Assembly: GCA_900553925.1 (NCBI GenBank)
Contig: USFH01000045.1
Span: 1-13,648, forward strand
Direction: 5' to 3'
DNA: 13,648 nucleotides
From: an uncultured Clostridium sp.
GTDB taxonomy: Bacteria; Bacillota; Clostridia; Lachnospirales; Lachnospiraceae
In this document: positions 6,281 through 11,942 of the stretch, piece after piece
How the letters are laid out: each line of letters starts with the position of its first letter
How positions within the stretch are numbered: the first letter of the stretch is position 1
Made by a program: the position numbers and the translations under genes
Notes under the pieces: model-generated
Told to the model about the DNA's origin: nothing
The model's database searches: none
The model's input: only the letters and a program-made list of their open reading frames with translations

Positions 6281-7060
6281 TCACAGACTTTCCAGAAAAT
6301 CCAGTGATTTCCGGATCTTTTCCATGCCGTTTACCTCAATTAATACGGTTGCATCCGGAAAATAGTTTTCATAATACTTTTTAAACAGCTTCCAGTCGAT
6401 TTTTCCATCTCCCACAGCCAGATGCAGATCCTGTCTGAAATCGTTGTCGTTGATATGAAGATGCTTCACATATGGTGCCAATGTCCGCACCCACAATCCA
6501 ATCTCATCCGGATTTCCAAACACATGGGCATGGGCATAATCAAAGCAGACACCGAAATTCTTATATCCTTTTAGTTCCTCTGCGAGTCCCGCAAGCAGTT
6601 CCGGTGTATCATCAAACATATTTTCCATGTAAATCTGTATGTCCGGATATTTTAACAGCTTCTCACTCCAATATACGGCATTCTTCTTCACAAAACTATC
6701 CCGATAACTGTCTGTCTTAAAATTGGCAATATAATTCGTATGAAATACAACCCCTTTTACACCAAGACGCTTCGCTATCGTCAGACTCTGTTCCACGCGA
6801 TAGTCCGATGCCCGTGCAATCAGCGAATCATCGGAAAACACCGTCACATCCAGAAAAGCCCCATGCAAGGAACAATAACCGGGCATTCCGGACATCTGTT
6901 CATACTCCGCTATCACTGCATCCAGCTGTTCTGTATCATCCAGCAGCTTCGGAATAAAAAAATCATTGTATTCAAATCCAAGATTCATCTGGTCTGCAAG
7001 CTTTGTATACGAAGAAAGCTCCGCTCGATCCGGAATGATCAGTATTTTCTTACATCTCAT
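6281..7060 (-). CDS. Sugar-phosphate isomerase/epimerase-like TIM-barrel protein
   Basis: A 259-residue protein of the AP endonuclease 2/xylose isomerase-like TIM-barrel superfamily, which uses a divalent metal for isomerisation, epimerisation or, in some members, phosphodiester cleavage. Seen motifs: VVFHTNYIANF with H107; IQIYMENMFDDTPE with E146; GVCFDYAHAHVFG with D174 and H177; KHLHINDND with H202 and D205; GDGKIDW (217-223); and VLIEVNG with E242. These are the usual metal-binding positions, so the enzyme looks active. There is no signal peptide. Its start codon overlaps the stop codon of the cyclase gene (ATGA), with GGGGGAG upstream, which implies translational coupling. A metabolic enzyme inside a signalling operon is odd; it might make or remove a signal, or act on a cyclic nucleotide product or pilus glycan precursor. 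The substrate cannot be told from sequence. Confidence 0.85.
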   Translation of the reverse strand: MRCKKILIIPDRAELSSYTKLADQMNLGFEYNDFFIPKLLDDTEQLDAVIAEYEQMSGMPGYCSLHGAFLDVTVFSDDSLIARASDYRVEQSLTIAKRLGVKGVVFHTNYIANFKTDSYRDSFVKKNAVYWSEKLLKYPDIQIYMENMFDDTPELLAGLAEELKGYKNFGVCFDYAHAHVFGNPDEIGLWVRTLAPYVKHLHINDNDFRQDLHLAVGDGKIDWKLFKKYYENYFPDATVLIEVNGMEKIRKSLDFLESL

Positions 7061-8853
7061 ATTGCACGCTCCCCCTTTATTCCGGTTACTGCATAGACAA
7101 ATACTTCGTTCGACTTGCCCTTCAAAGGAATCGCTCCGACTTCTTCCACTTCCACACGGTCTTTGACTCTCTCATACAGAACATCGCTGATCAGAACCTG
7201 CCCTTTCTTCGCGTTCGCCTCTAACCGCGCTGCTGTATTTACGGTATCTCCGATTGCCGTAAAATCCATACGGAAATCACATCCGATATTACCAACAACT
7301 GCAGGACCGCAATTGACGCCGACTCCAAATCCGACACTTCTGCCAAACCGTTCCATCAACTCTCCCTCTAATGCAATTCCACCCTGTACGATATCCCACG
7401 CCGCGCATACTGCACGGAACTCATAGTCATCCAGATCAAACGGAGAATTAAACACTGCCATCGTTGCGTCACCGACAAATTTATCGAGCGTACCCTTGTT
7501 TTTGAAGATAGCTTCTGTCGTAAGTGCCAGATAACTGTTCAGTATCTCAACAACCTGCTCCGGCTCCAATACCTCTGACATCGTTGTAAATCCCCGGATG
7601 TCCACGAACAGCACTGCAATATCCCGGTTCTCACCGCCAAGCTTGATATGAAAATCCCCCTTCTTCGAGATTTCATCCACAATCTCAGGTGCCACATATT
7701 TCTTGAATGCTTTTAATACCTTCTTCTGCTTCAGCTTCTCCAGAATATAACCGATTGCCAGACAATATATGTAGGAGACAATCAGCACAAGCGGTGCATA
7801 AATCAGACTGATGGCAATTCCATTGTTATTAAGTATTACACCTGCAATCAGGTTTGCTGCCACCCCTGCAATCAGCAATATTGTTGACAGCCAGATCTTC
7901 GTCCGCTTGAACACAAAATGCAGAATCGCACAGACAAATCCGGTCAACAAGCCGAACAAGAACGGATTTCCATTCACAGAAAACCGGTTCTGCATAAATG
8001 CCTGCAGGATATTCGCATGGATTTCTACTCCGTACATCTGCTGATTGCCACCATTTGGCACGTTGAAGTTATCCTGCATACCAGCCGCATACGCACCGAC
8101 TAAAACGATGCTGTCTTTGAATACGCGGGTATCAATCTTTCCCTGTAACACATCTACAAGAGAGATACACTCATAATCACCCGGCTTGCCAGAATAATTA
8201 ATCAGGGTCCGTCCGGTCTTGTCCGATGCGATTGTATTGATTGTCTGTCCTGTCTTCTCACAGTAACGCTCATAGATTGCCTGTGGGAACATCGTCTGTT
8301 CCTGTCCTGCATAGCTTTCTTTCATCAATACACGCCGGACTGTACGATCCGAATCCTGCGATACATTTGTATAAGCGCATGTCACTTCCGCCCGGAGTGC
8401 TTCGTATGGATAGATAATCGTATCGATCGGATAATACTTCACACCATCTGCATCAACCTCAGGCTTTTCCTTGTATATAAGCTGGGATGCCACAACTACA
8501 TTTCCGCTCTTTTTTGCCTCATTTGCAAACGCTTCATCCCCTGCTTCATCCACATTTCCGGAGAAAATGATATCGAATCCAACGACTGCCGGCTTTGAAG
8601 CTTCATCTGCATTCAATAGTTCCAGCAAATCTGCATAGTACTGTCTGGACCATGTTCCAATTGGTCCAAGCTCCTCTAAGGTACGCTCGTCGATTCCGAT
8701 GATCTTGATATCTCCTGACACGCCCCGCGGCCTCTGGTATAGTGCATCTTTCACAATATAATCAAGTGGTGATATCAAATTGCTGATTGTCATCAGAAGC
8801 ACAAGCAGCCACACAATCACCGCTTCCAGTAAATCCCGAATAATATTCTTCAT
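7057..8853 (-). CDS. CHASE2-domain class III adenylate/guanylate cyclase
   Basis: A 598-residue membrane receptor cyclase. An N-terminal helix (about 8-26) leads to an extracellular CHASE2 sensor (about 33-290) with IKIIGIDERTLEELG, VVGFDIIFSG, DSIVLVGAYA and YGVEIHANIL; three helices follow (about 296-315, 320-342, 347-372); then a short linker and the cyclase domain (about 405-590). Active-site residues are complete: metal Asp D418 (FVDIRGFT) and D462 (GDATMAVF), purine-site K458, T532 (FTAIGDTVN), transition-state N539 and R543. Thr at the second purine position is the class IIIb form found in adenylate cyclases. The start ATG 8853 follows AGAGGGG. It sits 21 nt after the cyclic-nucleotide-binding phosphatase gene and overlaps the isomerase-like gene. 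Product cAMP is favoured but cGMP is not excluded. The CHASE2 ligand is unknown. Confidence 0.94.
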   Translation of the reverse strand: MKNIIRDLLEAVIVWLLVLLMTISNLISPLDYIVKDALYQRPRGVSGDIKIIGIDERTLEELGPIGTWSRQYYADLLELLNADEASKPAVVGFDIIFSGNVDEAGDEAFANEAKKSGNVVVASQLIYKEKPEVDADGVKYYPIDTIIYPYEALRAEVTCAYTNVSQDSDRTVRRVLMKESYAGQEQTMFPQAIYERYCEKTGQTINTIASDKTGRTLINYSGKPGDYECISLVDVLQGKIDTRVFKDSIVLVGAYAAGMQDNFNVPNGGNQQMYGVEIHANILQAFMQNRFSVNGNPFLFGLLTGFVCAILHFVFKRTKIWLSTILLIAGVAANLIAGVILNNNGIAISLIYAPLVLIVSYIYCLAIGYILEKLKQKKVLKAFKKYVAPEIVDEISKKGDFHIKLGGENRDIAVLFVDIRGFTTMSEVLEPEQVVEILNSYLALTTEAIFKNKGTLDKFVGDATMAVFNSPFDLDDYEFRAVCAAWDIVQGGIALEGELMERFGRSVGFGVGVNCGPAVVGNIGCDFRMDFTAIGDTVNTAARLEANAKKGQVLISDVLYERVKDRVEVEEVGAIPLKGKSNEVFVYAVTGIKGERAI

Positions 8854-8874
8854 AAACCCCTCTTATGTACTTTC

Positions 8875-10053
8875 TTATTTCCTGCTTAAATACACCATCG
8901 TAATATCGTCCGCCTGCATCTCCCCGTCCGCAAATGCATCTACTTCGTCATACATGGCATCGACAAATGCATCTGCATCACCGGCCATTTCTCTGTGACG
9001 TTTTAACATGCTTGTAAGGTTTGCGTCTCCAAGCAGCTCCTGTTTCGGATTTAACGCCTCTGTCACACCATCCGTATACAGATATATACAATCCCCCTTT
9101 GAAAGCTCCAGATACTGCTCCCGGTATGGAACATCCTCCATCATTCCAAGCACCATATTCGCCTTCGCCGTTATCATCTGAAACTCCCCATCTGCCTTCT
9201 GCACAAACGGAAGATTATGTCCTGCATTGATAAATGTAACCCGGTTTGTTTCAAGATCCAGCACACAGATAAACGCGGTTACAAACATCATTGCTTCATT
9301 CTTATAACACAACTGGTTATTGGCCCGGCTTGCAACCTCCGCAAGCGGAAGTCCCAGTGTGGCATAGTTCTTGATATGGGTCTTCGCCATACTCATGAAC
9401 ATCGCCGCCGGAACGCCCTTCCCCGATACATCCGCAATCAGAAAACACATATGTGTCTCATCAATCATAAACATATCATAGAAATCTCCCCCCACTTCTT
9501 TCGCCGGACGCATTCTGGCCGTCAGCTTTACAGCTTCTAACCGGTTAAAGCATGAAAAATCATTCTCCAGACATCCGGTCTGTATCTGCGTGGCAATCGC
9601 AAGTTCTGATTTGATACGCTCACGTTCGGAAACAAGCTTTGTTGTTTTGGTGTATAACATATTCATAAATGTGCCATAGACCTTACGATTTTCAAATGCG
9701 ATTTCGTCAAACAGCTTTTTGGAGATATTCGCACAGACAACTTCTCCGCATGCACGCACAGTCGCTGCACGGATATCATCGTTGATCAGCCCAAGCTCCC
9801 CGATGAAATCTCCGACCGAGAGTGTATTGATCAGGGCATTTGATGAACTGTACACATCCGCAATTCCTTCTAATATGATATACATTCCATCATCGCTTTC
9901 CTGTCCATATGTCACAATATCCTGTCCGGATGGAATCCGTACCTCTTTCATCGCTTCCAAAAATGCCTTCGTGCCATCACTGATAGTTTCCTTGTTTGTA
10001 ATCTGGAAAAATTCCTGTATCGTTGTAACCTTTTTTAACCGTTCAATATCCAT
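8875..10053 (-). CDS. Cyclic-nucleotide-binding PP2C (SpoIIE/RsbU-type) phosphatase
   Basis: A 392-residue cytoplasmic protein. Residues about 12-120 form a cyclic-nucleotide-binding domain whose phosphate-binding cassette reads GDFIGELGL then DDIRAATVRA, close to E. coli CRP and to the PKA RAATV signature; E86 (ribose) and R95 (phosphate) are present. A helical linker (about 120-165), with the IQTGCL segment typical of RsbU-like proteins, joins the PP2C domain (about 175-391): RPAKEVGGDFYD (D190), ADVSGKGVPAAMF (D208), INAGHNLPF, LYTDGVTEALN (D328) and DDITMVYLS (D382-D383). All metal-binding aspartates are present. Such phosphatases dephosphorylate STAS anti-sigma antagonists; the one encoded in this operon is the obvious substrate. 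ATG 10053 follows GGGGGA. It lies 15 nt after the FecR gene and just before the cyclase gene. The prediction is a cAMP-gated phosphatase. Confidence 0.94.
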   Translation of the reverse strand: MDIERLKKVTTIQEFFQITNKETISDGTKAFLEAMKEVRIPSGQDIVTYGQESDDGMYIILEGIADVYSSSNALINTLSVGDFIGELGLINDDIRAATVRACGEVVCANISKKLFDEIAFENRKVYGTFMNMLYTKTTKLVSERERIKSELAIATQIQTGCLENDFSCFNRLEAVKLTARMRPAKEVGGDFYDMFMIDETHMCFLIADVSGKGVPAAMFMSMAKTHIKNYATLGLPLAEVASRANNQLCYKNEAMMFVTAFICVLDLETNRVTFINAGHNLPFVQKADGEFQMITAKANMVLGMMEDVPYREQYLELSKGDCIYLYTDGVTEALNPKQELLGDANLTSMLKRHREMAGDADAFVDAMYDEVDAFADGEMQADDITMVYLSRK

Positions 10054-10068
10054 GTGTATCCCCCTGTA

Positions 10069-10989
10069 TTATTTCCACTCGATTGTAATATCTTCCATCA
10101 CAGGCTTTGAGAAGTCATAATCCCAGCTTCCGCCTGCCTCCGGCATAAGAGATGGTTCCTGTGCACAGGCGCCCGCCTTCACGGTCTGGGTTCCGAACAC
10201 TGCACCATTATACAAAAAAGTTACCGTATATTCGCTCTTCTGATTCGTTGTTCCGGTTGTTTCTTCCTTCAATCCCATTTCTTCCTTTAATTCTTCGATT
10301 AACGCACCAAACCGCTCACTGACTGCCTGCGGTAACTTAGAAAAATCAATCGGTTCCACATCTCCCATATAATCCGTGTTCTTATCGTCCTGATAGATGA
10401 TTACCTCGTATCCATGTTCAATCAGCACTTCCTGTTCGCTGACCGAACCATCCGCATATACAAGCCGGGAAGCCACTTTCCCTTCCAACGTAGAAACCTT
10501 TGTATAGCAGACACCCGCTTCGTCATACGTCACTTCTACCCGGAATACGGTTCCCCGCACCGCCATCGTCGCGTTCGGTGTATTCACCTCGTACGAAGAT
10601 TCTGTACTAAGCTTATTCTGGATTTCATTCGTGATTGCTCCCTTTGTAAGTTCGATAGTTGTCTTACTGTTTTCATCCGTTCCTTGTGCAATCAGCTTAA
10701 ATTCCGTATTTTCTTCCACATATACGTACTTATCTTCATCCAGCTTGAGTGTCATGCTTCCGGCATCCACACGTACGGTGTCGCCTGATTTCAAAAGCAT
10801 GTTTGCATATGGCTCGAGATCATCCACGCCATCCCGCTGTACAAATGCCGCTCCTTCGACCTCATAAATCTTAATCACACGATAAGAATCCTTCTTCTTT
10901 GTAATCAACAATATAATTGCAACAGCCATTGCGATCACCAGGATTGCAACAACAATTATAAGCCATTGTCTGCTTTTCTTTTTCTCCAT
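10069..10989 (-). CDS. Membrane-anchored FecR-domain protein with C-terminal InlB-like repeat
   Basis: A 306-residue protein with a basic cytoplasmic stub of eight residues, one membrane helix (about 9-30) and an external part. The FecR domain (about 42-155) shows GAAFVQRDG, LLKSGDTVRVDAGSMTLKL, ELTKGAITNEI and the hallmark YEVNTPNATMAVRGTVFRV. A Glu-rich stretch (about 225-250) leads to a C-terminal repeat of about 50 residues (YTVTFLYNGAVFGTQTV to DYDFSKPVMEDITIEW) like InlB B-repeats. FecR domains in this setting are thought to bind or scaffold in the envelope; the cytoplasmic anti-sigma domain of classical FecR is absent. The start ATG 10989 has GGGAG 6 nt upstream; earlier in-frame starts (ATG 11004, GTG 11031) lack a good site. 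It is the first gene of the operon; FecR proteins encoded beside CHASE2 cyclases are a recurring arrangement in other bacteria. Confidence 0.9.
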   Translation of the reverse strand: MEKKKSRQWLIIVVAILVIAMAVAIILLITKKKDSYRVIKIYEVEGAAFVQRDGVDDLEPYANMLLKSGDTVRVDAGSMTLKLDEDKYVYVEENTEFKLIAQGTDENSKTTIELTKGAITNEIQNKLSTESSYEVNTPNATMAVRGTVFRVEVTYDEAGVCYTKVSTLEGKVASRLVYADGSVSEQEVLIEHGYEVIIYQDDKNTDYMGDVEPIDFSKLPQAVSERFGALIEELKEEMGLKEETTGTTNQKSEYTVTFLYNGAVFGTQTVKAGACAQEPSLMPEAGGSWDYDFSKPVMEDITIEWK

Positions 10990-10995
10990 CCTCTT

Positions 10996-11000
10996 CTCCC
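10996..11000 (-). promoter_or_regulatory. Ribosome binding site that fixes the FecR start
   Basis: GGGAG on the minus strand ends 6 nt before ATG 10989 and supports it over the upstream in-frame starts at 11004 and 11031. Confidence 0.6.
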
Positions 11001-11046
11001 ACATTCTACTTAAAATAAGTGAAAAAAACACAATTTAACTGATAAA

Positions 11047-11075
11047 ATTTTAACAAAACACCAAATATATGTCAA
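11047..11075 (-). promoter_or_regulatory. Main promoter of the eight-gene signalling operon
   Basis: On the minus strand TTGACA (11070-11075), a 17 nt spacer and TAAAAT (11047-11052) form a near-perfect sigma-A promoter. Transcription would begin near 11040, giving a leader of about 50 nt before FecR ATG 10989. The leader is too short for a typical riboswitch. No equally good promoter is seen between the downstream genes, whose gaps are 42 nt or less. Confidence 0.82.
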
Positions 11076-11152
11076 TTGCAACTCATCTTAATTTATATTT
11101 TTAATTGATTTTGTCGATTAAAGTTCACTTTTCGTGCTCTTTATTATGCTGT

Positions 11153-11179
11153 TTGACTTTTCTGATTGTATATGATAAT
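11153..11179 (+). promoter_or_regulatory. Possible promoter of the glycosyltransferase gene
   Basis: TTGACT (11153-11158) and GATAAT (11174-11179) are separated by 15 nt, shorter than ideal; TAATTT at 11176-11181 would give 17 nt with a weaker -10. The rest of the AT-rich divergent region 10990-11214 holds the operon promoter and no other clear signal. Confidence 0.4.
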
Positions 11180-11214
11180 TTTTGCTCATAGAATACGAAA
11201 AATATGGAGCATAT

Positions 11215-11925
11215 ATGAATCAAGTATCTAATTTCAATCCGGAATTTACAATTTTAATGCCTTGCTTAAATGAGCGTCGGACACTGCCTCTATGCATACG
11301 GGAAATCCAGACATTTCTTTCAGATGCAGATCTATCTGCTGAAATCCTGGTTGCAGATAACGGAAGCACAGATGGCTCTCCGGCAATTGCAAGAAAAATG
11401 GGAGCCCGTGTTATTTCTGTTACCAGACGAGGCTATGGGAACGCCCTGTCAGGCGGAATCAACGCTGCAAGAGGCAGATACATTATCATGGGCGATTGTG
11501 ATTACAGTTATGATTTTTCTGGTCTGCAGCCGTTTGTCGATGCCCTCCGGGAAGGATATGATTTCGTCGTCGGCAACCGTTTTTCCGGAACAATGGAGAA
11601 GCATGCCATGCCTTTTTTGCATCGATATCTTGGGATTCCTGTTCTCTCTTATCTGGGCAGGAAACGATTTCATACATTTATTTACGATTTTCATTGTGGT
11701 CTACGCGGTTTTTCCACAAATGCTATTCGTAGTCTGCATCTGCAGTGTACCGGAATGGAATTTGCAACGGAAATGATTGCCGGTTTTGCAAATGGGAATC
11801 ACAAAATCCAAGAACTTCCTATCAACTTTCGCCGTGACAAAAGAAAAGGCGCCTCACACCTCAGAACATTTTCCGATGGTGTCCGGCACCTTTACTTCAT
11901 TGTCTGCAAAAAACCGTTAAATTAA
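11215..11925 (+). CDS. Family 2 glycosyltransferase, DPM1-like, without C-terminal membrane helices
   Basis: A 236-residue GT-A fold enzyme that would move a sugar from a nucleotide-sugar to an acceptor, probably polyprenyl phosphate. Motifs: FTILMPCLNE (11-20), ILVADNGSTDGS (44-55), the metal-binding D94-C95-D96 in IIMGDCDYSYDF, GNRFSG (120-125), FHCGLRGF (159-166), and GMEFATEMI (180-188), all typical of the dolichol-phosphate-mannose-synthase-like branch. Many bacterial relatives continue with membrane helices after the SDGVRHL-like segment; this one stops about ten residues later (KKPLN). The start ATG 11215 has GGAG 5 nt upstream; an upstream TTG (11182) is less likely. It is transcribed away from the signalling operon and converges, with a 17 nt gap, on the surface protein gene. 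It could supply lipid-linked sugar to a GT-C enzyme, perhaps the membrane protein at 1668-3038, but nothing in the sequence links them directly. Confidence 0.88.
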   Translation: MNQVSNFNPEFTILMPCLNERRTLPLCIREIQTFLSDADLSAEILVADNGSTDGSPAIARKMGARVISVTRRGYGNALSGGINAARGRYIIMGDCDYSYDFSGLQPFVDALREGYDFVVGNRFSGTMEKHAMPFLHRYLGIPVLSYLGRKRFHTFIYDFHCGLRGFSTNAIRSLHLQCTGMEFATEMIAGFANGNHKIQELPINFRRDKRKGASHLRTFSDGVRHLYFIVCKKPLN

Positions 11926-11942
11926 ATTTGCGCTGATTATTC

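Noticed and set aside
10414..10788. Long reading frames antisense to the FecR, GGDEF and PilT genes as possible genes
   Set aside because: They lack good ribosome binding sites, encode low-complexity His/Cys/Ser-rich sequence with no family features, and lie fully opposite well supported genes.
1..10989. The ECF sigma factor and the FecR protein as a FecI/FecR signalling pair
   Set aside because: The genes are more than 9 kb apart, and the FecR protein has no cytoplasmic domain able to contact a sigma factor.
10990..11040. A riboswitch in the operon leader, for example for c-di-GMP
   Set aside because: The leader is about 50 nt and I see no conserved aptamer elements or terminator hairpin.
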